Below, piece after piece: positions 21,655 to 33,000 of a stretch of DNA of 64,000 bases. The notes below the pieces were generated by a model that made no database searches, was not told the origin of the DNA, and saw only the letters and a list, made by a program, of their open reading frames with translations. A program made the position numbers and the translations under genes. Numbering within the stretch: position 1 is the stretch's first letter; each line of letters begins with the position of its first letter. The stretch covers positions 11,231,331 to 11,295,330 of the forward strand of contig JAKCOZ010000003.1 of the NCBI GenBank assembly GCA_022605955.1, written 5' to 3'. The DNA is from Rallus limicola. Taxonomy: Eukaryota > Chordata > Aves > Gruiformes > Rallidae.

Positions 21655-23115
21655 GACAGCAATTAACATTACACAATTTAATTTATCATCTCTCCTCACC
21701 CAAAAATACATCCCCTTGAAGTACACACAGGACTTCCCCATCTTTTTGCACCACCACCAGGTGCACCCAGGCCCCCGAGCGAAAGCACTAATGAGTTTGC
21801 CTTTGCCTGAAGCAGGAACAACCCAGACTGAATTTCCCAACAGGTTTGTCATTCCCACTGCAGGGACTGTATCCCCTCTACGGTCTGTGGGAGTTTGGAT
21901 TGGACAGGACCAGCTCTGTTGGTAGATCCCCTGGAGTTAACTAGCCAGGTGGCTTCAGCTAAATGCATATCCCAGTTTTTCAGGGTTCCACCACCCAGTG
22001 CTTTTAGTGTAGGATTTAACAGCCCATTGTACCTCGATTTTCCCAGAGGCTGGGGCATGGGAGGGTATATGTTATACCCACTTGGTGCCGTGTTCTTTGG
22101 CCCGGGTGCCTATGAGTGTGTTCTGGAAATGAGTGCCACTGTCTGACTCAGTTCTTTCTGGAGTGCCATGTTGCCAGGGGACTTGCTTCTCAAGACCCAG
22201 GATGGTGTTCTGGGTGGTGGCATGGGACACAGGGTAAGTTTCTAGGCAGCCGGTGGTTGCTTCACAGCCACGTGAGCACACACCGCTTGCCTTGGCGTGT
22301 TTGTGGCAAGGGTATGTAATGGATCTGCCAGGCCTCTCCATATTTGTCTTTCAGCCATCGTCCTCCACACCACAAAGGCTTTAACTGCTTGGCTTGCTTG
22401 ATCGAGGCAAATGTTTCATATTCATGGATGACCCGTGGATAATGTCCCTGGTCAAATCCACCCCTCGATCATGAGCCCATCTGAATGTGACATCTCTTCC
22501 TTGGCGGCCTGAGGTGTCATGGGCCCAGCGAGCTATAAATAATTTGCCCTTATGTTGCCAACTGGGGTCTGCTTAAGCCACTTCAATCTTAGCAGCCTGA
22601 TCGACCTGCTGGTCGTTTTGATGTTCTTCAGTGGCTCAGCTCTTGGGTATGTGAGCATCTACATGATGTACTTTTACAGTTAGGTTCTCTAACTGGGCAG
22701 AAATGTCTTGCCACAGTGGAGCAGCCCAGATGGGTTTGCCCCTGTGCTGCCAGTTGCTCTGTATCCATTGTTGCAACCACCCCCACGGAGCACTGGCCAC
22801 CATCCAGGAGTCAGTACAGAGGTACAATTTTGGCCACCTTTCTCATTTGGCAATGTTTAAAGCCAGCTGGATGGCTTTTACCTCTGCGTACTGGCTGGAT
22901 TCACCTTCTTTGGCAGCTTCTGCAACTTCTTGTGTGGGACTCCATCCAGGAACCTTCCACCTCCGATGTTTTCCAACAATACAACAGGGCATATTTTTTC
23001 TCATTTTCTGGCAGGTCATTATATAGTGGGGCCTCTTCAGCACGTGTTGCCTCCTCTGGTGATATTCCACAGTCTTTGCCTTCTGGCCAGTCTGTGATCA
23101 CTTCCAGGATTCCTG
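21655..23115 (-). mobile_element. Endogenous retrovirus pol remnant (RNase H then integrase)
   Basis: On the - strand, fragments of an avian endogenous retroviral polymerase occur in order. RNase H-like pieces lie at about 22630-23110 (YLCTDSWMVA, AKEGESSQYAEVKA). The integrase catalytic region is at about 22070-22350 (HGTPERTESDSGTHFQN, DDE-type core). The integrase C-terminal part is at 21655-22060 (ATWLVNSRGSTNRAGP). Several stops and frame changes separate them, so the copy is dead. The same pol family recurs in opposite orientation at 44.74-45.55 kb. Confidence 0.8.
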
Positions 23116-24830
23116 GGTGATTTGGGACAAGTTGCAGTTTGATCTACTCCTAATAGATCACAGGCCACCCTTTCTTAAGAAGGAAAAAAGTCCAGTTTCT
23201 AAAATCTTGAAATGGAAAAGTGGCTGCAAGCTGCAAATTTTCACAAAAGAAGAGAGAAATGAGACTTCTTTCAGAACAGGGATTTTTTTATTGTCAAGGC
23301 CAAGAATTTCAATACTGGTCAGGAATACAGGATATATGATCATTTTGTAGATTATAATAGTGTAAATGATTCAAATCCCACTACAAATTTGAGATTAATA
23401 AACTAGAGATTGGATAATTTATTCTACAATTTCAAACCAATTATTTTTTTCATTGCCATGAGCATTCTTAGCTGATATGTTGTCCTGTAAGCTAGTGCAC
23501 CCTACTATGCAATACAAACCTTGTTAATGTTGGTTAGGCACTGCTTTGTCTGCACTACAAAAATATGCAGATGAGTACAGAGTATGCAGATATTGCCACA
23601 GTTACCTTGAGTAAGGCTATCCAGCTGTTTTTCAAGACAAAAAAGAAAAATCTTTTTATTGATATATTCAAGTCCAGTTTGAAAACCATTATATTCCTGG
23701 AAACTGTACATCTCTTGCATATTTCCATTTATTGATCTGAGGAGCCAGGTAGGGCATTTTCTACAAGGAAGTCTGAAGGATAAAAGGATAAAACACTCAG
23801 TGTTCCTGGGACAAGCTGAGGGAGAAAGTGGATGCTGCATGCCCACTGATGCAGGGCTTTATTACTTGGTAAGTTTCAAACAAATGTTTACTACCTTCTG
23901 CAAAAACCCAGTCGCACCAGTAAGACCACATAGCAGACTGCTTACAGGTCCATGCAGCAGTGCAGATTAACAGAGTTGAGATGTATGAGACCCAGGTGAT
24001 AATCATCTCTTAACTTCAGTTTGTCTGGAGTATTCCTTCTATACTTGAGGGAGACAACTTTCCCATGTAATTCTGATTGCAACTAATTCTCAGTCCATTT
24101 TCTGGCTTGTGTTTGGCTTCAACTTCCAGCCCTTCATTCTTACACTGTTATTTCATCTTTCAAATTCCCTGAGAGATTTTTTTTTCCTTTGGTACATATT
24201 CTTTTCTTTTCTTTACACAGAGCACTGCTGGTAAGTCCCTTTTCAGTCCTCCAGAGATAGGTTAGAGCAAACCCAGCTCACCAATCCTATGTCCTGGACG
24301 TGCCTAATTAGCTGCATTGAGGTGTCTGTTGAGGTCTGCAAGAAATCCAGGACCAAGCAAGTAATTTACTATGACAGTCACAAGATGTTGCCCTGCTTGA
24401 CTTCCTAAGCTGTGAAGGTAAATGAGCTCTCCTGGCGCTCCATGCTCAGCATACCCCACTGCCATGCACTGCACTAACCCTGTTTGAACTCCAAAAGGCT
24501 GGCAGAAGTATTTCCACCCATCTTCTCTCTCCAGCTTTTGGAAAATCCAGTCAGCCACCTCTGTGGCTCTTTGCTGGGAAACACAGAGCAATCTACACAC
24601 AGCTGTCTCCACTTGGTTTATTTCCTCATTCCAGCCACAGACATGGTCTCCACCCTCCCCAACCCACTTGTTTGAAACACTGCAGGAAAGGAGAAGCAGG
24701 ATGGTTCTGCAGAAGCTATACAGGCACTATCTGAGGGCCAGGAGCCGGTTCCTCAGACACTGAAACTCAGGATCACTGACAGAAGGTTCCTGGAGCTGGG
24801 TATCAGCATCCTACAGGAGGAAAGTCTGTC
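23116..24830. other. Intergenic sequence without recognised gene
   Basis: AT-rich at 23.1-24.2 kb, then more balanced. A 102-codon open stretch on the - strand (24304-24612) has no features I recognise. No RNA gene or clear repeat boundary is visible; diverged LTR material is possible. Confidence 0.4.
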
Positions 24831-24834
24831 AAGG

Positions 24835-25180
24835 AGACTGATGGGAGACCTCATTACTCTTTCTAGAAGGTGGTTGTAGTGAGGTGGGGGTTGGTTTCTC
24901 CTCCTTGGTAGCTAGTGACAGGACAAGGGGAAATAGTCTGAAGTTGCCATCAGGGGAAGTTTAGGTTGGATATTAGGAAAATTTCTTTACTGAAGGGGTT
25001 GTCAGATATTGGAACAGGCTGCCCAGGGTGGTGGTTGAGTCACTGTCCCTGGAGATGTTAAAAAGAATAGATGTTGTACTTGGTGACAGCAAGTCTAGTG
25101 GACCTAGGAGGGCTGGGTTGATGGTTGGACTCAATCTTGGTCTTTTCCAACTGAAACCATTCTATGAGCCTATGGGTGCC
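24835..25180 (+). repeat. CR1 LINE 3' end fragment
   Basis: It has the CR1 pattern GGACAAGGGGAAATAG, then 'tttaggttggatattaggaaa', 'ggaacaggctgcccaggg' and an end with CCATTCTATGAGCC. Only the last ~340 bases of the element remain. Confidence 0.85.
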
Positions 25181-25940
25181 GAACATGCTCCTTTTCAGAA
25201 AAACCCCATCAGTCAGCTTCTTTTTAGCACTTTATAAAAAAGTTTGATTGATCTTTTCCTGTAACTGATAACAATGCCCAGAACTCCCATTGAGAAAAGA
25301 ATGAGAAACCTGGGTGTGCAGCAAGGTCCTTTATGTTGTGAGGATATGGACAAGCACTCCTCTTGCCAAGAAAAGTTTAACATGTATACAGCATAGTAAC
25401 TATAAAACACATGTCCCTGCTCCTTTATAAGACACAGAGGTTTCCTCTTTGAAAAGAGTAGATACCTGAACCTGAAAAGAGAGGGAAAATGTGACTTGCT
25501 GTCATCTGATCAGACTGATGAAAATACTGAGACACCTTGCAGGTACAAGAGACTGAATGCTTTCACATGAAGAGGTGCCAAGGCTTCACATTTTCTCAGG
25601 GTTCCCATGGTGTCTTGTGTTATTTACTTTTGCCCACTAAAACTGTTGGAATTCAATGGCTGATAAAATTGGAATGTTAACTACAAACCCACTTTCATAT
25701 TTATAAAGTTATCAGGATTGCAGTGTGAATAGTAAGGGCTCAAACAGATTTTAACAGCCAGATTTAAATGCATTATTTTAACGCATTTCCAGTACTGAAG
25801 AGGGTAGTACTACCATCACTGTTCTGAACTATGAACAGCTTTCATGATGTCTTGTCTTTAAATTAAGACAAAATATGAAAACTTTAAAGAAAAAACAAAA
25901 CACTAAAAAATTTGAGATCACCTTAACCAGTCCACCTTTT
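25181..25940. other. Intergenic AT-rich sequence, nothing recognised
   Basis: No open frame of interest, no RNA gene and no clear repeat. Simple A/T-rich runs increase towards 25.9 kb, next to the CR1 3' end. Confidence 0.5.
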
Positions 25941-25944
25941 CCTA

Positions 25945-27360
25945 AAAATCGCAGACCTGTGTGGAAGGGACCTCAGAGATCATCTCGTTCCAACCCCCTG
26001 CCATGGGCAGAGACACCCTCCACTAGACCAGGTGTCATGAGCCACAACCTGGACAAGACTTAGTTTGGCAGAGGTCAAACCCCCTTGAGTTCCAACCGAA
26101 CCTCAGGTCGCTCTGGGTGGCTGGAGGCGGCTGGGCTGAAGGCCTGAGTGGCGTCCAGTTATTCGGTGTTTTATTGTGATCAGTTCTTCACAGTTCTCGG
26201 AGAACAGAATTGAGACTCGAAATGGAGTCAAGGTTAAAGTTACTTTATTTGGCCCACAACAAACATGCAGGGAAAGGGGGGAAGAAGAGAAAAGCGTTGA
26301 AAAGAGAGAGTGGGAGAGAGTGGAAAAGAGGAAGGGGGGGTATATCTACCACCGTCCAATGGTAGAGTATTCTTCAGTGTCTCCGGGTCCGATGGAAGGG
26401 GAGAGCGTTCCCTCGTTGTCTCCATGTCCCTCAATGTGTTCGTTCTCCAGTTGCTTCCCTTCTGTTCCATGTTGCTTTTGTTTTCATGGCAGAATGCTCC
26501 CTTTTTGTAGATTGCCAGAAGCTTCCACCTGGCTTGTGGGAATGTTTCAGGGTGTATGACCAAATGTTCGATGTGTGAATGGCTCCTGATGTTTCTCCTG
26601 ATAGTGGAATGTTCTCCTGATGTGTGAATGGCTCCTGATGTCTCCCCTGCTATCTTTTGGGTGGCTCATTGCATAGTCATTAAGTCTTTGGAAACCTGAG
26701 CGGTGGTGGTGATACAGTGTGCAAGGAATGAGGTTTGGTTAGGGGAGAGGAAAAAAGAGGGGGGATGCTTCTGTTGGCAATTATTAAGGTGTATTTCCAG
26801 TACCTTACACCAGGTTGCCCAGAGCCCCATCCAGCCTGGCCTGGAACACTGCCAGGGAGGGGGCAGCCACAGCTTCACTGGGCAGCCTGTGCCAGGTACG
26901 CACTACCCTCACAGGGAAGAATTTCTTCCTAGTATCTCTCATAACTCTCCCCTCTGTCAGCTTACTATGAGTGATAGTGTCCCATCACTACACTCCCCAA
27001 TGAACAGCCCCTTCCCAGCGTTCCTGTAGCCCCTTCAGGTACTGGAAAGTTGCTGAAACATTACCCCGAAGCCTCCTCTTCTCCAGGCTGAACAAGCCCA
27101 ACTTGCTCAGCCTCCCTTTATAGGAGAGGTGCTTCAGCCCTCTCATTATCTTCATGGCCTTCCTCTGGAATTGCTCCAACAGCTCCATGTCTGTCTTGTC
27201 GTAGGTGCCACAGAGCTGGATGCAGTACTTCAGGTGGGGTCTCAGAAGAGCAGAGTAGAGGAAGAGAATCACCTCCCTCGACCTGCTGATCACACTGTTT
27301 TTGATGTGGCCAAGATATGGTTGGCCTTCTGGGCTGGCAGCACACATGCCAGGCTCACGT
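25945..27360 (-). mobile_element. CR1 LINE 3' half, interrupted by a solo LTR
   Basis: On the - strand, 27360 to 26810 encodes the last part of CR1 ORF2 ([32 protein letters not shown]) with stops. The same element resumes at 26032 and runs to its 3' end at about 25945 (GGAAGGGACC-type motif and a TCTGCGATT tail on -). Bases 26033-26809 are a later LTR insertion. Upstream, on the same strand, the element abuts the VLDLR retrocopy. Confidence 0.85.
26033..26809. mobile_element. 777-bp solo LTR inserted in a CR1
   Basis: It begins TGTCATGAGCC and ends CCTTACA, so it has the TG...CA ends of a retroviral LTR. CCAGG (26028-26032 and 26810-26814) flanks it as a 5-bp target duplication, and joining the flanks restores a continuous CR1 line ('ctagaccagg' + 'ttgcccagagcccc'). 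There is no internal coding sequence, hence a solo LTR. The 5-bp duplication favours an ERVL-type integrase. Its orientation cannot be fixed from what I see. Confidence 0.8.
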
Positions 27361-27412
27361 AAAGCTTTTAAAAAAATGTTCTTGTTTTTTTTTTACATAA
27401 AATAGTAAGGTA

Positions 27413-28560
27413 TAAGCTCAAAGCCAGCTGGATGGCCACATTCATATCCAATAATGAGATTTCTGCATCCCCTGTATCTCACCAGATGTTCATTTATATT
27501 AAACTCCTTGAAGGGTTCATTACTGCAGCCCTTGCAGCCTCCCTGCTTGTTACACCCTTCATTGACACCTGTGCATTCTCCACTTCTGCACTTCAGTTTG
27601 TCACGTCTGGAGCACTGAATTACATTGCTACAATTGCTTCATCAGTACCATCCCGGCTCTCACACCACTGCCCTGCCCACCTCCATGGATGCAGTTAGGG
27701 TGAGACTGCAGAGGTCCAAGGGTAGTTGACTTCATCACTCCTTGTAGTCATAATCTCCATCACAGCACCACTTTTTGTGGATACATTCACCTGAGCCACA
27801 CTGTGCCTCACTGGCAGAGCATATTTGATCCATTTGAGCGGTCAGAGCAGTCATCATCACACCCCCAGCCGATGGGGATGCACGTGGAGCTCTTGCACCG
27901 GAACTCATGAACTCCAAAGGTGTAGGAGATGCACACTCTAATTTGTCACTGTCATTGCTTCAGTCACCTTGGCCACTGCAAAGCTCTTGGAAATGCACTG
28001 CCCACTGCTGCGCTACAAGTAACACTGCCGCAGTTCCCTGATGATCTCCATTGTCACGGTCCTTTTCACCAGCACACTGTGAGGTACTGGGTTTGATACT
28101 GATTTAATTTACCCAGCATGCTCCCACATGACACAGTTCAGCATGCATCAGACCCATCAGTCTCTCAGTCTGGATCCCCACCACACTGCCCTGTGTTAGG
28201 CACATGCCGACCGCTGGTGCACACAAAATCAGATTCAGCACACATCACACGAGCATTGTCACCGCTCAACAGCCCCCATCATCACCACACTTCTGGAGTA
28301 AGCGGTCCGTTACGTTACCACAGGCAGATTGGGGCTCCTCACATTTTGCTTGTGCACCATTGGTGGCAGTGCAGAAGCAGCTGAGGCCCAGCAGCAGGCA
28401 GAGCACCCAGCAGCAGAGGACTGCTCACTGCGCCGCATGGCTCCCTGCTCCAGTGCTGGAGTCTCCACGCTGTCAGTGTGACAGCATCACTGCGCCAGGA
28501 ACAGGAGAGGCAGGGAGGGCGAGGGGGCAGGCGCTGTGGTCAGAGAGGTGAGGAGAAGTG
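27413..28560 (-). pseudogene. Intronless, frameshifted VLDLR retrocopy (5' part of the mRNA)
   Basis: VLDLR is the very-low-density lipoprotein receptor, in birds also the oocyte yolk receptor. On the - strand the copy begins with a GC-rich leader, an ATG at 28436-28438 (MRRSEQSS) and a signal-peptide reading (CLLLGLSCFCTATNGAQ). It continues through degraded LDLR class A repeats ([19 protein letters not shown] at about 27.74-27.80 kb; [10 protein letters not shown]) into the first EGF-like part, stopping abruptly near 27413 after HPAGFEL. Repeats that sit on separate exons in the parent are contiguous here, with small deletions, frameshifts and stops, so this is a processed, dead copy. It is followed on the same strand by an A-rich junction and the 3' half of a CR1. 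Confidence 0.85.
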
Positions 28561-29500
28561 GGAGATAGAGACATACCTCCATGAACCATAGAATGCCTAC
28601 AGTGGTGGGGGTTTTCTTCAAATTAAAATATATTTCAGAACAGACAAATTGCAGTCGTAGAAAACTGTACAGAGAAACTACCAATGCTTCCAACAATTTG
28701 GTAAGTAAAAAAGTAAATAAGGATGTGAAAAAAGGATACAAAGAGAAAATTTACTGGCTTGTTAAAATATTTGCATATACAAATCTATCCCCAAGAAAAT
28801 ATAAAAATGTATACTGAATTTATGCAGTTATGCTCTGGAGAGCATGTCTATTAAAACATTTTACCTGACCTTATAAAAGATACTAATAATTTGTACTTTG
28901 CAAGAGAATTAATTCTGCCGTACTTACTCTGTGAATGCCAAGTTCACAAACAGCTGCTGCCTAGACAAAAAGTCCTGTTACTTGCTGGTTTAAGAATGAA
29001 GTGTTTTGCCTTTAAACCCAGAGAGTCCTACAAAGACAACCAAGAAAAAGTATGCAGAGCATACTGGCCTATAGCAACACTAAAGGAACACTAACGTGAA
29101 TCTCATCCCCTCTATTTCTTTAAGGCCACGTATAAATTTGTTGCATTACCTTTATAAAGGGGAATCATAATCCCCCCAAACCAAGAAAAAAAACCTTCAA
29201 CACAACCTGTCTTTCTTCCTATTACGCTATGGTTGTTTAAATAGGAAGATACTTTGCTTGTCTTGTAGGGTGTATTTCCAGAAAATTTCTGACATACAGC
29301 AAAGCATTTGGAAATAAAACACAAGAAGTCTTACTAAGCTAATTTCTGACTTATCAAAATTGCTTGATACGCTTAAGCACTTCACAAAACCCCATCCAGA
29401 AAGAGCAGCTCAACTCTTTCTGTTATCATTAAGATGTCACCTCTAAATAAAATCTGAAATTGTTAACAGCATTTATCTGCAAACGTTTGACATGATATAG
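28561..29500. other. Intergenic AT-rich sequence, nothing recognised
   Basis: No exon, RNA gene or repeat boundary can be supported. Poly-A and poly-T stretches are common. It lies between the VLDLR retrocopy and a CR1 tail downstream of MARVELD2. Confidence 0.45.
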
Positions 29501-29504
29501 GAAG

Positions 29505-29732
29505 CTCCGTATCAACACACGGAAGAACTTTTCCCCAGTGAGGGTGACAGAGTCCTGGGACAGGCTGCCCAGGGAGGTGGTGGAGTCTCCTTCTCTGGAG
29601 ATATTCAAGACCCACCTGGACACCTGTCTTTGCAATATGAGCTGGGGAGCTGCTTTGGCAGGGGGGTTGGACCCGATGATCTCTCGAGGTCCCTTCCAAC
29701 CCCCACGATTCTGCGATTCTCTGATTTAGAGC
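29505..29732 (+). repeat. CR1 LINE 3' end fragment
   Basis: Includes 'gggacaggctgcccagggaggtggtggagtc', 'ggggggttggacccgatgat' and the terminal CCACGATTCTGCGATTCTCTG, a classical CR1 3' end. About 230 bases, 5'-truncated. Confidence 0.92.
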
Positions 29733-30053
29733 TGCTTTCTCTGGTGGGCCTTGTAAGTTTACAAACACAGTATTTTTAACTAAAGTATTCACATTTAAGA
29801 CACCAGGCTGTGTACAGTCTAATAAAAGCAGAATGTTAGCACAGGTTTTCTAAACTTATCTGAGAACTTCATTACATTGATTTTAAGTTGGATCTGCATA
29901 GAAAACCTACTGGTAATGCATAACAGCTAAATAAATGTCAAAGTGATTAAGTAATCCCCATAGTTGTGCTGTTCTGAGAGTAAATAAATAGTTTAAAAAA
30001 TATGCATATTGATTTAAAAAATAGAAAACAGTATCCACAAAGTGAAGGCATAG

Positions 30054-33000
30054 CTAAGTTTCTACATTCCAATTCATAATTTTATCATAGTCCTGAATCC
30101 GTTGTTTTATGTGAGAAAGCTTATTCTTTAGGTATTCACAACGCTCCTTTTTCTCCAGAAATGCAGGATCCTGTAAAAAAATAAAACAAAACCCACAAAC
30201 CTTTACATAAATATATTACACATTTCAGACTCTGCAAAGAATAAGCAGTAACATAATTGATCAGAGATTACAGACAGTATATTAGTATTCTTTGGATGGT
30301 CTCCACACAAAATCACATTGTTTTCTTATTTCCTGCTGCACTTTCCTTCATGGAAGGCTGGAAAAAGATGGTCAGCTTTCATATGCCATAGTTATTTAGT
30401 AAAGAGAGTAGTTTTAAAACAGAAATCTACAAATATAAATTACATCCTACTACATGATTTAGATTTTATAGGCATGTTGTACCATGTCTAGTAAGCCCAT
30501 CCTTCCCAGAGAAGCAATGAAGTTTCACTAACATGGACAGAAAATTAATTCCATGGGGGAGGTGTGGGGGTGTGGGAAAATAAGCTATTTATAGTTTGTA
30601 ATGTATTATGGAGGTGCCTGCATTTAAAAATGACAGAGTGAAACCTGTTGGGTTAGACTCTCAAAAAGAAGTTTTGTTCCATGCCACAAAGGAAATACAA
30701 AATTTCTTTTCAAGGGCAAGATTAGGTTTTCTGCTTATCTGTTGTGTCAGTAACTGGATCCCCAAAAATAACCAGTCTTCTAGATGCAGAATGCTAAGAG
30801 ATGAGGCATACTCTCGGAAGAGCAAAACGATTAACTGTTGCGTTTGGTTCTTTTCTCCCACATCTGGCTAAAAGAATCATTCTCAGAACAGATTGCTGGC
30901 ATGAGCAGAGTGGGTTGTGTCCTTATTTCCCAAAGACAAAATACACAAAGCTCTGCAGTAGTGCCAGGTACCCTAAGGCAGCGAATTGTACCTGGTGTCA
31001 CTAATGTTGGCCATTTACAATCTTTCTGTTATTTCCTATTCTTCAGATTCACTAGGAACATAAAGATGAAAACAAACACTCACATTTTTCTTCTTCTTGT
31101 ATTCTTGCAGAACTTTTGATATCCTTTCCTGTTCCTAATGAGAGAGAGAGAGAGATCACATGTTTTAAACACTCAAGACTCCACTCTGTATCTTCACATG
31201 AACACCACGAAAGACTTGTCAGGAGGAAGATTCTCATTTGATCAATTCACCCTAGCTGCAACATTTTAGTTGTAAATCTTGTACTCGAGAAATAACAAAA
31301 GTAACATTAAATGTAATTCACTCTAGCTTGAAAGCTATTAAGCATGGAAAAAAAGCCCTAAACCACCCTAATGGAAAAACTTGTTTACAGTTTAATTACA
31401 ACCTGGTATCCTTGACTGATGGCAAAATATTTGGGGAAACTTTCTCCCATTTCAAGCATTGCCTAAGGCACAGTGTCTTGTAAAGCCACTCAGAAACGGA
31501 GTAAATACCACACTAAATAAGTCCATTTCACAGGTACTTACGTATATGCTCTCGGGATGGTGGGGAAGCTGCCTCATCAATGCATCCAGCTCGTCAAATT
31601 TTTTTAATACAGCATGAACTTCCACAGAGAGTTCTTTGTACTCAGCGAACTGATCGTTGAACACCGCTTTGTACCGGTCTCGCATTTCGTTTGTCTGGAT
31701 CACTGGGTATTTCCTTAAAAAAAAAAAATAGAAAAGAAGAAGTTTTCAAAGACTAGTTTCAGAGGTAGGCCTTCAACCCAGGGGCCCTTCACCTTGGCAG
31801 CATATTTCTGTATTGTTTGCTCTTCTCATAACCTGCTGACATCTGCATGCATGTTAAGCTCTGGAATCACAGAATCTCAAAACGGACAAGGTTGGAAGGG
31901 ACCTTTGGAGACCATCTGGTCCAACACCTTGTTCAAGCAGAGCCACCTAGACCAGGTTGCCCATGACTGTGTCCAGGAGTCTCCAAGGATGGAGACTCCA
32001 TCGTCTCTCTGGGCAGCCTGTGCTCACCTTCACTGTGAAAAAGATTCTCCTAACATTCTGGTGTAGCCTGCTGTGTTTCAGTTTGTGCAAACAGTATAAA
32101 AATGAATTTATGGTGTCATACCTCAAGATGGAAAGCCCTACAGTTTAAAATGGAGCGTGTTATAGATTCAGCACTTAGGAAGTGCAAGAGTAGGCAAACT
32201 GCAGGGGCCAAAAAGAGAAACAATTTTCCTTTTTTTTTTTTCTTTCTAAATTGTGTGATGATCTTCTGTTCCTTTGGCAAGTTACTGCAGTTGCTAGATT
32301 GACATTCTGCTCTAACATTTGAGGATTGGGTGGGGTTCTTTTTAAATTTAAAATTCTTTATTTATAGCACTGGTTCTATGCCATTCATACCAGTCCCTAT
32401 CCTCCGTATTTCTGACATTAATAAAGACACTTAAGTTTCCAGGGAACATGCATGGCAGAGAAATCACAGGTGTAATATGAAAAATGGTGAGCGAACAACA
32501 TCATTCAAGCATTCTCAATGAAGTTTGTTCAAAGCCACTTACGCTAAGTAGTCTGGCATCACTATAGGTTTAGGAATGTGGCCTGCAGGTATATGACCAT
32601 TAAGTAGTTCTGGTTTTCTTTCCACTGGTTTAAGCTGCCGATAAGCAACCTCTTCCCTTGGTCTCTCATCAGTTTCATACTGTTTTCAAAGAAAAAAGAA
32701 GTCAGTTTTACTTCAAATGCAATGTATACAAACCACAAAATACTCTAATCATGTGATGACAGAGATACAAGCAGGAGCAGCAGTAGAGGAAAATCATAGA
32801 TATTTCTTACAACCCTTACAGCAATCAGAAAATTAGTAAAGAATAATGTTTCACACACAACACTTATCTTCAGTTTATCCTAACAGCCATGCTAGTTTAT
32901 ATAAATACCCAAGTATTTCTTCTTGGGTGTTGGAAAGACTTATCTTGGATGTCTTAAACAAATAATGTAAGCAAGTTTCCTTGGATATCCATCTAACCTG

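Noticed and set aside
27735..27917. Small LDLR class A frame as a genuine small gene
   Set aside because: It is one piece of a longer frameshifted VLDLR copy without introns.
30054..32679. Occludin as identity of the ELL-domain exons
   Set aside because: They join in phase to the exon with [15 protein letters not shown] and SWKNFFRGK, which is tricellulin. Both proteins share the ELL domain.
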